Source: Streptomyces sp. TBY4
GTDB lineage: Bacteria > Actinomycetota > Actinomycetes > Streptomycetales > Streptomycetaceae
Direction: 5' to 3'
DNA: 64,000 bases
Assembly (NCBI RefSeq): GCF_024213195.1
Contig: NZ_JANAVF010000003.1
Span: forward strand, 23,420-87,419
Both the position numbers and the translations under genes were made by a program. The first letter of the stretch is position 1, and each line of letters opens with the position of its first letter. Below are positions 25,706-34,627 of this stretch, in pieces. The notes under the pieces are model-generated. The model worked only from the letters and a program-made list of their open reading frames with translations. It ran no database searches and was not told the DNA's origin.

Positions 25706-25928
25706 AAACCACGCGTCCGGCATTGCGGCGGGACACGCGGAGACAATTAACTGGGCTTCGCAATGCAATGAGAATCGGGGTACAAAGGAATCCTCCGCCG
25801 CACCGGCATTTTTCGGTGCGCGGCGACGCCAGAAAGATGCATTCTTCCGAAACATCCACACAGGCGACATCACCGCTCCGTCCGCGCACGTCAGCGGGGA
25901 GCGGCGTCGCGCGAAGGGACCGATATCC

Positions 25929-26246
25929 GTGGCGCAGCGCGTAGTAGTCACGATCTCCGACGACATCGATGGCGGAGAAGCATCGGAAACGGTCGTCTTC
26001 GGGCTGGACGGTAAGTCGTACGAGATCGACCTCAATGTGGCCAACGCAAAGAAACTGCGGAAGAGCCTCGCCCCGTTCGTGGCGGCCGGCCGCCGGCAGG
26101 CCCGGTCCGGGAAGACCTTCAAGCACACCGCCATCGCCCCCGACCCGGCGGTCGTCCGGGCCTGGGCCCGCTCCAACCAGCTCGACGTCCCGCCCCGCGG
26201 ACGCATCCCCAAGAAGGTCTACGAGGAGTACAACGCCGCTCACTGA
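25929..26246 (+). CDS. lsrL: LsrL, Lsr2-like nucleoid-associated protein
   Basis: A 105-aa xenogeneic-silencer-type protein that binds AT-rich DNA in the minor groove. The N-terminal dimerisation domain begins AQRVVVTISDDIDGGEASETV, and the C-terminal domain ends with the AT-hook-like loop PPRGRIP and KKVYEEYNAAH. It is the second Lsr2 paralogue of Streptomyces, as I recall named LsrL. The GTG at 25929 follows a weak AGGGA site. Its upstream region is AT-rich for this genome, so it could be autoregulated or silenced by Lsr2 proteins. Divergent from purS. Confidence 0.93.
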   Translation: MAQRVVVTISDDIDGGEASETVVFGLDGKSYEIDLNVANAKKLRKSLAPFVAAGRRQARSGKTFKHTAIAPDPAVVRAWARSNQLDVPPRGRIPKKVYEEYNAAH

Positions 26247-26254
26247 GCGCCGAT

Positions 26255-26285
26255 TTGCCATCCACCCCTACCGGTCCGCTAGTGT
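26255..26285 (+). promoter_or_regulatory. Candidate promoter of tRNA-Gly(UCC)
   Basis: TTGCCA (26255-26260) and TAGTGT (26280-26285) are spaced by 19 nt (18 if TGCCAT is taken). It starts 9 nt after the lsrL stop and would leave a tRNA leader of about 40 nt. Confidence 0.42.
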
Positions 26286-26332
26286 GTGGATCACGCCAAG
26301 GGGCGCGGCCGCAGGTCGGACCCCGAAGTCGT

Positions 26333-26404
26333 GCGGGTGTAGTTCAGTAGCAGAACATCCCCCTTCCAGGGGGAAGGCGCAGTGTGCGATCCCTGTCACC
26401 CGCT
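26333..26404 (+). tRNA. tRNA-Gly (anticodon UCC) with non-canonical D and T arms
   Basis: A 72-nt cloverleaf with perfect acceptor GCGGGTG/CACCCGC, 5-bp anticodon stem TCCCC/GGGGA and loop CTTCCAG, anticodon TCC at 26365-26367. Two elements are abnormal. The D-loop is AGTAGCA, so the conserved G18-G19 pair is AG. The T-loop reads TGCGATC, so the universal TTC (T-psi-C) is replaced by TGC, and the 5' T-stem strand GCAG-T-G can pair with CCTGT only if T26383 is bulged. These features break the usual D-loop/T-loop contacts. They resemble the staphylococcal tRNA-Gly species used for cell-wall bridges. No CCA is encoded. Confidence 0.85.
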
Positions 26405-26482
26405 CTGCTCGCTTTACCGACCACGGTTGTGGATCAGGTAGAGTGATGCACGCATCGCACGGCAGTTTGTCGTGAGAAGCAT

Positions 26483-26555
<73 letters not shown>

Positions 26556-26564
26556 CAGCGCATG

Positions 26565-26591
26565 AAGGCCCCGGTCATTGACCGGGGCCTT
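26565..26591 (+). terminator. Terminator of the tRNA-Gly pair
   Basis: A perfect 12-bp stem, AAGGCCCCGGTC (26565-26576) with its complement (26580-26591), loop ATT, followed by TTGT. It is 10 nt after tRNA-Gly(GCC). Confidence 0.85.
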
Positions 26592-26643
26592 TGTCGTATG
26601 CCCGGCCGCCCCTTCGCCCGGCCGCCCCGGGTTATCGGAGATC

Positions 26644-26659
26644 CATGACAGGTGTCATG
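26644..26659. promoter_or_regulatory. Candidate response-regulator operator upstream of the two-component genes
   Basis: CATGACA-GG-TGTCATG is a 7-bp inverted repeat 35 nt before the histidine kinase start. LuxR/NarL-type regulators often bind such TGACA-N-TGTCA repeats, so it may be the autoregulatory site of the adjacent response regulator. Confidence 0.5.
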
Positions 26660-26693
26660 GCATGCCCGGCCCGGCGGCCGCGAGACTGGGGCC

Positions 26694-27938
26694 ATGAAAC
26701 TCAGCGGCTGGTGGAAGAACCGCAGCAGCGCGGGGAAGGTCGAGCTGTACACGCGCTGGTCGTTCCACTTCTTCGTGCTCCTCGAGATCATGTCGATCGG
26801 CCTGGCCGCGCTCGGGGCGGGGACCGGGGAGGGCTCGGCGTGGGTACCGGCCGTCCTCTTCCTGACGGTGGTCGCGCACTCCGTGCTCGTCGGCTTCCTC
26901 TCCTCGCGGTCGCTCGACTGGATCCTGGGCCGGCGCGAGCGCCCCGTGCGGCTCGCGGTCGCCGTGGCCTCCCTGACCGCCGCCACCTCCCTGGGGGTGC
27001 TCGGCCTGCGCGCGGCCGGCCTCACCGGCGACCCCGCGGCGGCCCCGGCTCTCGTCGCCGGTATGACCTGCTTCGCCGGCGGCACGCTGGTCCTGTGCCT
27101 GCGCAAGGTCCGGCAGATGCGCTACGTGGCCCCGGCCGCGGCCGTCTTCGCCGGCCTGGCGTACCTCGCCTTCGGCGTCCCGGCCGCCGAGTCCGCGGGG
27201 CTGGCCGTCGGGGTACTGCTGACCTGCGCCCTGATCAGCGCGGCCTGCGGGTTCTCCGGCTGGCTGCTCGACGCCGTGTACGAGCTGGACCGGGCCCGCG
27301 AGGTGCAGGCGCAGCTCGCGGTGGCCGAGGAGCGGCTGCGGTTCGGCCGGGACCTGCACGACGTGATGGGGCGCAATCTGGCGGTGATCGCCCTCAAGAG
27401 CGAGCTGGCCGTGCAGCTCGCCCGGCGCGAACGCCCCGAAGCCGTCGACCAGATGATCGAGGTGCAGCGGATCGCCCGGGAGTCCCAGAAGGAGGTCCGC
27501 GACGTGGTCCGCGGCTACCGCGAGGCGAACCTCGCGGTGGAGCTGGAGGGTGCGCGCGGAGTCCTGCACGCGGCCGGGATGGACTGCCTGGTCGAGTACG
27601 AAGAGGGCCGCGAGCTGCCCGCCGAGGCCCAGTCGGCGCTCGGCTGGGTGGTGCGCGAGGCGACGACGAACGTACTGCGGCACGGCGACGCCCGCAGCTG
27701 CGTGATCCGGCTGACGGCGGGCCCCTCGGGCGCGCTCACGCTGGTGGTGGAGAACGACGGGGCCCCCAGGACCCCGGCCGGGCCGCCGGGCTCGGGGCTC
27801 GCGGGCCTGCGGGAACGGCTCGCGGTGCTGGACGGCACGCTGGAGGCCGGCCCGGTGGACGGCGGCCGGTTCCGGCTGCGGGCGCAGATCCCCGGCCCGG
27901 CGGCCGGTCCGATCCGAGAACTGGAGGCACGGGCATGA
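26694..27938 (+). CDS. DesK/NarX-type sensor histidine kinase
   Basis: A 414-aa membrane histidine kinase. About five or six transmembrane helices (residues 22-195) form the sensor, with no large extracytoplasmic domain. A coiled-coil then leads to the HisKA_3 dimerisation domain with phospho-acceptor His222 in FGRDLHDVMGRNLA, and a short HATPase_c domain with REATTNVLRHG (N box) and GSGLAGLRERL (G boxes). This is the layout of DesK-like kinases sensing membrane state. ATG at 26694 with GGGG upstream is chosen. The stop overlaps the response-regulator start by 4 nt (ATGA). The signal is unknown. Confidence 0.92.
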   Translation: MKLSGWWKNRSSAGKVELYTRWSFHFFVLLEIMSIGLAALGAGTGEGSAWVPAVLFLTVVAHSVLVGFLSSRSLDWILGRRERPVRLAVAVASLTAATSLGVLGLRAAGLTGDPAAAPALVAGMTCFAGGTLVLCLRKVRQMRYVAPAAAVFAGLAYLAFGVPAAESAGLAVGVLLTCALISAACGFSGWLLDAVYELDRAREVQAQLAVAEERLRFGRDLHDVMGRNLAVIALKSELAVQLARRERPEAVDQMIEVQRIARESQKEVRDVVRGYREANLAVELEGARGVLHAAGMDCLVEYEEGRELPAEAQSALGWVVREATTNVLRHGDARSCVIRLTAGPSGALTLVVENDGAPRTPAGPPGSGLAGLRERLAVLDGTLEAGPVDGGRFRLRAQIPGPAAGPIRELEARA

Positions 27939-28546
27939 CCCCCGTACGCGTACTGCTGGCCGATGACGAGCACCTGATCCGGGGCGCGCTGGCCGCGCTG
28001 CTGGGGCTGGAGGACGATCTGCTGGTCGTCGCCGAGGCCGCCTCGGGACCGGAGGCGCTCGCGATGGCGCGGGCGCACCGGCCGGACGTGGCCGTGCTGG
28101 ACCTGCAGATGCCGGGGGCCGACGGTGTGAGCGTGGCCACATCCCTGCGGGCCGAACTGCCCGACTGCAAGACCATGATCGTGACCAGCCACGGCCGGCC
28201 CGGGCACCTGAAGCGGGCGCTGGCCGCGGGCGTACGGGCCTTCGCGCCGAAGACCGTCTCGGCGCAGCGGCTGGCCGAGCTGATCCGGACGGTGCACGCC
28301 GGAGGCCGCTATGTGGACCCGGAGTTGGCGGCCGACGCGATCAGCGCGGGGGACTCCCCGCTGACCGCCCGCGAGGCCGAGGTGCTGGAACTGGCCGGGG
28401 ACGGGGCGCCGATCGCGGAGATCGCGGAGCGGGCCTCGCTGTCCCCGGGGACGGTGCGGAACTACCTGTCCTCGGCGGCCACGAAGCTGGGCGCCGAGAA
28501 CCGGCACACGGCAGTGCGTCTCGCGCGGTCCCGGGGTTGGGTATAG
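27935..28546 (+). CDS. NarL/FixJ-family response regulator
   Basis: A 203-aa transcriptional regulator paired with the kinase just upstream. The receiver domain has the acidic pocket ADDEH (10-12), phospho-acceptor Asp56 in VAVLDLQMPGADG, a conserved Thr/Ser and Lys (FAPKTVS). The C-terminal LuxR-type helix-turn-helix begins LTAREAEVLELAGDG and contains APIAEIAERASLSPGTVRNY. ATG at 27935 overlaps the kinase stop. No target gene such as a desaturase or ABC transporter adjoins the pair, which is hemmed in by tRNA-Gly genes. Confidence 0.93.
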   Translation: MTPVRVLLADDEHLIRGALAALLGLEDDLLVVAEAASGPEALAMARAHRPDVAVLDLQMPGADGVSVATSLRAELPDCKTMIVTSHGRPGHLKRALAAGVRAFAPKTVSAQRLAELIRTVHAGGRYVDPELAADAISAGDSPLTAREAEVLELAGDGAPIAEIAERASLSPGTVRNYLSSAATKLGAENRHTAVRLARSRGWV

Positions 28547-28570
28547 TAGTTCTCGCGCTACGGCGCACCT

Positions 28571-28643
<73 letters not shown>

Positions 28644-28653
28644 CAGTAGTGAA

Positions 28654-28681
28654 GAAGCCCCGGTCCTCGGACCGGGGCTTC
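28654..28681 (+). terminator. Terminator of the second tRNA-Gly(GCC)
   Basis: GAAGCCCCGGTCC and its complement form a 13-bp stem with a 2-nt loop, followed by TTTC. It is 10 nt after the tRNA. Confidence 0.85.
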
Positions 28682-28702
28682 TTTCGTTCCCGGGAACGAA
28701 AG
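28681..28702. repeat. Perfect 22-bp palindrome
   Basis: CTTTCGTTCCC is directly followed by its exact complement GGGAACGAAAG. It lies between the tRNA-Gly terminator and the purC terminator. It may extend either terminator or be a protein site. Confidence 0.6.
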
Positions 28703-28705
28703 GCG

Positions 28706-28743
28706 CGAGGTGAGGGGACCCGTTTCCGGGGCCCCTCACCTCG
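28706..28743 (-). terminator. Terminator of purC
   Basis: A perfect 12-bp stem, CGAGGTGAGGGG (28706-28717) with CCCCTCACCTCG (28732-28743), lies 8 nt past the purC stop on the minus strand. Confidence 0.8.
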
Positions 28744-28751
28744 TTGCGGGC

Positions 28752-29654
28752 TCAGGCCCAGGTGTGGCCGGTGAGGCGCTCGTAGGCCTCGACGTAGCGG
28801 GAGCGGGTCTGCTCCACGACCTCCTGCGGGAGGGCCGGCGGCGGGAGTTCGCCCTTGGAGTCCCAGCCGGAGGCCGGGGAGGACAGCCAGTCGCGGACGT
28901 ACTGCTTGTCGAAGGACGGCTGGCTGTGGCCCGGCTCCCACAGGTCGGCCGGCCAGAAGCGGGAGGAGTCCGGGGTCAGAACCTCGTCGGCGGCGACCAG
29001 GTTGCCGTCCGGGTCGAAGCCGAACTCGAACTTGGTGTCCGCCAGGATGATCCCGCGGTCGCGGGCGATGTCCCGGGCCCGGCCGTACACGGCGAGGGTG
29101 GTCTGGCGCAGCAGGGCGGCCGTATCGGCGCCCTGGGTGCGCGCGACCTCCTCGTAGGAGACGTTCTCGTCGTGCTCGCCGACCTCGGCCTTGGCGGCCG
29201 GGGTGAAGATCGGGGCGGGCAGCTCGGAGCCGTCGACCAGGCCCTCGGGCAGAGCCAGTCCGCAGACCGTACGGGTCTTCTCGTACTCGGCGAGGCCCGA
29301 GCCGGTCAGGTAGCCGCGGGCCACGCACTCGACGGGGACCATGGAGAGGTTCCGGCAGACCAGGGCGCGGCCGGCCCAGTCGGCGGGGGCGCCGGCGGGC
29401 AGCTCGGTGCTGATGACGTGGTTCGGGACGAGGTCCGCGAGCTGGTCGAACCACCACAGGGAGAGCTGGGTCAGGATCCGGCCCTTGTCCGGGATCTCCG
29501 TGGGCAGGACCCAGTCGGCGGCGGAGATGCGGTCGCTGGCGACCATGACGAGATTTCCGTCCTCGTCGCGGTAGAGGTCGCGGACCTTGCCGGTGTGGAG
29601 GTGGACGAGGCCGGGCACCTGGACCGGCTCGGGCTTTTCGACGAATCCGGGCAC
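28752..29654 (-). CDS. purC: Phosphoribosylaminoimidazole-succinocarboxamide synthase (SAICAR synthetase)
   Basis: A 300-aa enzyme that joins aspartate to CAIR with ATP, step eight of purine synthesis. Motifs include HTGKVRDLY and the ATP-binding MVASDRISAADWVL at the N-terminus, VECVARGYLTGSG, and ILADTKFEFGFDPDG. The length fits the longer (about 300-aa) form seen in Actinobacteria and yeast. The GTG at 29654 is supported by GGGAG 6 nt upstream. It is a single gene with its own terminator, separated from purD by two unrelated genes. Confidence 0.96.
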   Translation of the reverse strand: MPGFVEKPEPVQVPGLVHLHTGKVRDLYRDEDGNLVMVASDRISAADWVLPTEIPDKGRILTQLSLWWFDQLADLVPNHVISTELPAGAPADWAGRALVCRNLSMVPVECVARGYLTGSGLAEYEKTRTVCGLALPEGLVDGSELPAPIFTPAAKAEVGEHDENVSYEEVARTQGADTAALLRQTTLAVYGRARDIARDRGIILADTKFEFGFDPDGNLVAADEVLTPDSSRFWPADLWEPGHSQPSFDKQYVRDWLSSPASGWDSKGELPPPALPQEVVEQTRSRYVEAYERLTGHTWA

Positions 29655-29753
29655 GGAGTCTCCCTGTGGTTCTGTACGAGCGCGCGGCCCATTCTCCCGC
29701 ACCGGTCCGCGGGCGCGGACCACGGGGCTGCGGTCGGGGCCGGTCGGCGCCGG

Positions 29754-31241
29754 TCAGTCCCTCTTGCAGATCCGGTCGAGGAGGTTGGCGGTGGCCCGCT
29801 GGACCCGCTCGTCCACGTGTCCGGGGCGGTCCAGGGCCGGGGACCAGGCGAAGGTGCCGGACGCGAAGACGAGCGCGCCGCTGGGGGCCCGGTAGAGGGA
29901 GGTCTCCTGGTGGCGGAGGTGGCCGTCGCCGTCCTCGTACGGGGAGTGCGCGAGCAGGATCCGGCTCTGGTGCTCGGGGAGCTGCGTGCGCGGGAAGTAC
30001 CGGTCGGCCTCGCCCGCGACCAGGCCGGGCAGTTCGTCGTTCTCGGCGGCTCCGGTGGAGTCCCAGAGCCAGTGCGTGGCGTTGCGCACGATGAGGGGGG
30101 CGGGCTCGGGGACCCGTCCCGCGTACTGGATGCCGAGCAGTTGCTGCTCGGGGCGGTCCACCTCGCGCCAGAGGCTGGGGCGGCCGGGGCCGCGGCGTTT
30201 TCGGCAGGTGAGGAGCCGGTCGTCGACCCCGGAGGGCGAGGGGGAGAGCTCGACCTGCCAGTACATGGTGTTGGCGGAGAGGAAGACGAGCGAGGTCCCG
30301 TGGTCGCGGGCGCGCTCCACGGTGCGGCGCATCGGGCCGGACCAGTACTCGTCGTGGCCGGGGAAGACCAGGCCGCGGTAGCGGGTGGGGTCGACGCGGC
30401 CGGCGTGCAGGTCGCGGGCGTCGGCGTAGGCGAGGTCGTAGCCGTAGCGCTCGGCCCAGCGGATGAAGTCGTAGGCGTGGCCCACGTGCAGGGGGAGGCC
30501 CGCGCCGGCGTAGGGGCGGTCGAAGGAGACGGTGATGGCGGCGTCGCGCTCGCCGAGCAGCCGGCCCTCCTCGTCCCAGGCGTGGTAGAGGCTCGCGCCC
30601 GTTCTGCCGTCCTCCGGGTAGAGGTTGTAGGCCTGCCAGGTGATGTCGGGGAGCAGGAGCAGCAGGTCGGCCGGGTGGTCGTCGCGCACCGTGAAGGGGA
30701 TGTGCGAGCGGTACCCGTCGGCGGTCGTCAGGACCGCCACGTAGGCGCCGATGCTCCAGTACGAGGGGACCTGGAGCCGCCACGAGAGCCACCAGTGGTG
30801 GCAGGAGACGGTGCGGTCGGCGGTCAGCGGCGCGGGCTGGACGATGCCGGAGAGCCGGGGACTGGTGGTGATCTTGGAGGCGCCGTCGCCGCCGTAGTGC
30901 CCGATGCGGTAGACGTCCACGGAGAACTGCTGGGGCGGGTCCACGGTGATGTGGAAGTCGATGGCCTCACCGGGTGCGACGGCTCCGGTGGAGGTGAACC
31001 CCTTGATCTGCCGGTGCACGTCGTCGGCGGTGCGGGGGCCGCCCGCGCCGCGGGCACGGGGAATCTGCTGGCCGGGTCCGGCGGCGACGGCCGGGTCCAC
31101 GTACCAGGGCACGACCTGTCCGTTGTCGTCGTAGTAGAGCTCGCTCCCCCGGAACCACGGCAGGGGGCCCTGGCCGAAGGGATCGGTCACCGCGTGCGCG
31201 AGCGCACCCGACTCCCAACGCCTGATCTGCTCCGCACCCAT
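29754..31241 (-). CDS. N,N-dimethylformamidase large-subunit-like protein
   Basis: A 495-aa protein whose sequence matches the C-terminal domain of dimethylformamidase large subunits. Features include VDVYRIGHYGGDGASK, an N-terminal beta-sandwich, and a glutamine-amidotransferase-like fold with LVFPGHDEYWSGPMRRTV. Many Actinobacteria carry such proteins with no DMF degradation; the true substrate is unknown. No signal peptide is evident. ATG at 31241 is chosen because GGGG-AG sequences lie 9 nt upstream. It is downstream of the HtpX-like gene on the same strand, 155 bp away, and may share its transcript. Confidence 0.72.
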   Translation of the reverse strand: MGAEQIRRWESGALAHAVTDPFGQGPLPWFRGSELYYDDNGQVVPWYVDPAVAAGPGQQIPRARGAGGPRTADDVHRQIKGFTSTGAVAPGEAIDFHITVDPPQQFSVDVYRIGHYGGDGASKITTSPRLSGIVQPAPLTADRTVSCHHWWLSWRLQVPSYWSIGAYVAVLTTADGYRSHIPFTVRDDHPADLLLLLPDITWQAYNLYPEDGRTGASLYHAWDEEGRLLGERDAAITVSFDRPYAGAGLPLHVGHAYDFIRWAERYGYDLAYADARDLHAGRVDPTRYRGLVFPGHDEYWSGPMRRTVERARDHGTSLVFLSANTMYWQVELSPSPSGVDDRLLTCRKRRGPGRPSLWREVDRPEQQLLGIQYAGRVPEPAPLIVRNATHWLWDSTGAAENDELPGLVAGEADRYFPRTQLPEHQSRILLAHSPYEDGDGHLRHQETSLYRAPSGALVFASGTFAWSPALDRPGHVDERVQRATANLLDRICKRD

Positions 31242-31396
31242 ACCGCTGCTCCCCTCCCTCGCTCCCCCGAACGCCGCGACCGGACCCCAGCACATCACAT
31301 AACGCACGCACTCCGTCACCGTTCGTCGCGAAAAGTTCAACGGGGATCCGGGCGCGCCCGACCGCGGGGGCCCAGGGGCTGCGGGGGCCCTGGGGC

Positions 31397-33004
31397 CTAG
31401 ACCAGGCGGACCGGCTTCTCCGGGCGTACGCCGACCTCCGCGAGCCAGTCGCGGAGCGGGCCGGGGTCCCGGTCCTCCACCAGCGACAGCACCGGTCCGG
31501 CGAGATCGGCCCGCCGCACCCCGGCGACCAGCAGGACCGGCCCGTCCAGCCAGTCCAGTCCCGGTTCGCCTCCGGCGGAGTCGACCGCGGCGCAGCACAC
31601 CAGCGCCACGACGTGGTCCGCCAGCAGGTCCCGCCCGCTGCGCGGAGCCTCCAGCGGGAACAGCGGCAGCGCGTCGGACCCGCGGCCCGCGGCGGCGGCC
31701 GCCACGGCGGGCACCGACTCCCGTGCCAGGTCACCGCTGAGCCGGCCCGCCAGGGCGTCGGCGTCGGCGTCGGCGAGGTGGGTCAGGACCCGCTCCACCG
31801 TGGAGGCGGCGGGCGCCGACGGAGCCGACAGCGCGTCCAGGGCGGCCAGCAGGCGGGCCGCCTCCGTGCGCCACTTGCGGTCGACGACCTCCTCCGGATA
31901 GGCCGCCCAGTCCACCGGCGACCAGTCCGGACCGGGCTCGGCCGGTCCGCCGTGGAACAGCCGCGCGGCCAGCAGCGAGGCGGCCTCGTCCACCGCGCCC
32001 GGCTGGTCCAGCAGATCGCAGGCCGGGCGCTCGCCGAGGCGTGAGGTGAACCCGTCGGCCAGCCGGTCGCGGCGGGACAGCTCGGTCAGCGCGGAGACGA
32101 CTCCGGCGTCCAGGTGCGCGGGCCAGCGGCCCATCCGCCAGGCGGGCAGGGCGACCCGGGTCAGCAGCCGGTCCCAGCCCGCGTACGCCAGCCCGACCTG
32201 CTCCTGGGCGGCGATGCGCAGCGCGTAGTCCACACCCTGTGCACGGTCCGAGGCGGCGGCGGCGACCCCGCGCTCCATCTCGGCGGCGTCCACCCTGCAC
32301 AGCCGCAGCAGCAGCCGGGCGGGGACGCCGATCCAGCCGAGGAAGCGCCGGCCGCCCACGTCCACGGCGGCGTCGAGGCCCCGTACGAATCCGCGCGCGT
32401 CGGCTATGTCCGGGTGCGCGGAGGGGCCCGTACCGGCGACGACGGGGGCGAGGACGGCCCGCAGCTCGGCGACCCTCATCCACCACAGGAACGGCGAGCC
32501 GATCACCAGCACCGGGGCGGCGCCGGGCTCGGTCTCCGGGCCGCCGGCCCCGCCCGATATGAGCGTGCGGCCGCGGGCCCGGCGGTGCGCCGCGTGCGTG
32601 CGGTCCTCCAGCCAGCTGTCGCAGTCGGGGGTCAGGGCTATGGCGGAGGGTGCCGGAACGTCCATCCGGTCCGCCAGGTCCCGCACGAGCCGGTAGAGAT
32701 CGGGGGCGGCGGACTCCGACAGCGGCACGGTCGGGGTCATGGCGGGGCTCGCCCGCAGCACGACGGCGGCGAAGATCCCGCCGACGAGCAGGACGAACGC
32801 GGCGACGGCGCACACGGCGAGGGTCACGGCCGGCCAGGGGTCACCGGCGAGCCGGCCCGTCGTACGGGCGCTCACCAGCACCACGGCCAGGGCGGCGGGC
32901 AGCAGCCCGACGGCCAGTGCCCTGCTGCGCACACGCAGTACGGCCAAGGCACGGGAACGCGCGGACGGCGTACCCACTTCAGCGATCGAACCGGTTCCGG
33001 ACAC
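31397..33004 (-). CDS. HtpX/M48-like membrane protein with degenerate zinc site
   Basis: A 535-aa protein with two N-terminal transmembrane helices (residues about 29-45 and 58-83), then the segment PDLYRLVRDLADRMDVPAPS, which is typical of HtpX-type M48 peptidases. The following strand and helix, VLVIGSPFLWWMRVAELRAVLAPVVAG, align with the M48 active-site helix ending ELRAVLAHELGH, but the zinc motif HExxH is replaced by PVVAG (residues 187-191). A catalytic function is therefore unlikely. The remaining 340 residues are Ala-rich and helical, without a known domain. The GTG at 33004 follows GAGG. It could be a pseudo-protease with a scaffolding or substrate-capture role. Confidence 0.65.
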   Translation of the reverse strand: MSGTGSIAEVGTPSARSRALAVLRVRSRALAVGLLPAALAVVLVSARTTGRLAGDPWPAVTLAVCAVAAFVLLVGGIFAAVVLRASPAMTPTVPLSESAAPDLYRLVRDLADRMDVPAPSAIALTPDCDSWLEDRTHAAHRRARGRTLISGGAGGPETEPGAAPVLVIGSPFLWWMRVAELRAVLAPVVAGTGPSAHPDIADARGFVRGLDAAVDVGGRRFLGWIGVPARLLLRLCRVDAAEMERGVAAAASDRAQGVDYALRIAAQEQVGLAYAGWDRLLTRVALPAWRMGRWPAHLDAGVVSALTELSRRDRLADGFTSRLGERPACDLLDQPGAVDEAASLLAARLFHGGPAEPGPDWSPVDWAAYPEEVVDRKWRTEAARLLAALDALSAPSAPAASTVERVLTHLADADADALAGRLSGDLARESVPAVAAAAAGRGSDALPLFPLEAPRSGRDLLADHVVALVCCAAVDSAGGEPGLDWLDGPVLLVAGVRRADLAGPVLSLVEDRDPGPLRDWLAEVGVRPEKPVRLV

Positions 33005-33247
33005 GGCCGGACCTCACCCCCTCTGCCATGCGGCGGCGTTGCTCACTCCCCCACTGTGACACCGCCCACTGACATCGCAATGCCGGTGGGCCATGTGCCG
33101 GAATGAGAGCCGGAATGCTTGCGCCGCACCATAGTTGGGGCGCGGGCGGACGTCAGGCAGACCGGGTGACGATCACCCGATGGAATGGCTTTGGGTAAAG
33201 CTGGGTGCGTTCGAACGCGGCCGGATGCACTCGCACGCGGACATGCG

Positions 33248-33285
33248 CGCGGGCCCGGCCGCACCGAGTGCGTACCGGGCCCGCG
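33248..33285 (-). terminator. Terminator of purD
   Basis: CGCGGGCCCGG (33248-33258) and its complement (33275-33285) form an 11-bp stem; the loop holds a nested CGCAC-CGA-GTGCG hairpin. It lies 28 nt past the purD stop. The rest of the 309-bp interval 33005-33313 shows no gene; it should contain the promoter of the HtpX-like gene. Confidence 0.8.
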
Positions 33286-33313
33286 TCCGTCAGATCCCGC
33301 TGAACGCCGCCGG

Positions 33314-34567
<1,254 letters not shown>

Positions 34568-34627
34568 GCGATGAAGACTAGCCCGCGTTCCCGGGTGCCC
34601 TTCGTGCGGGCACCCAAGCGGGGCCCC

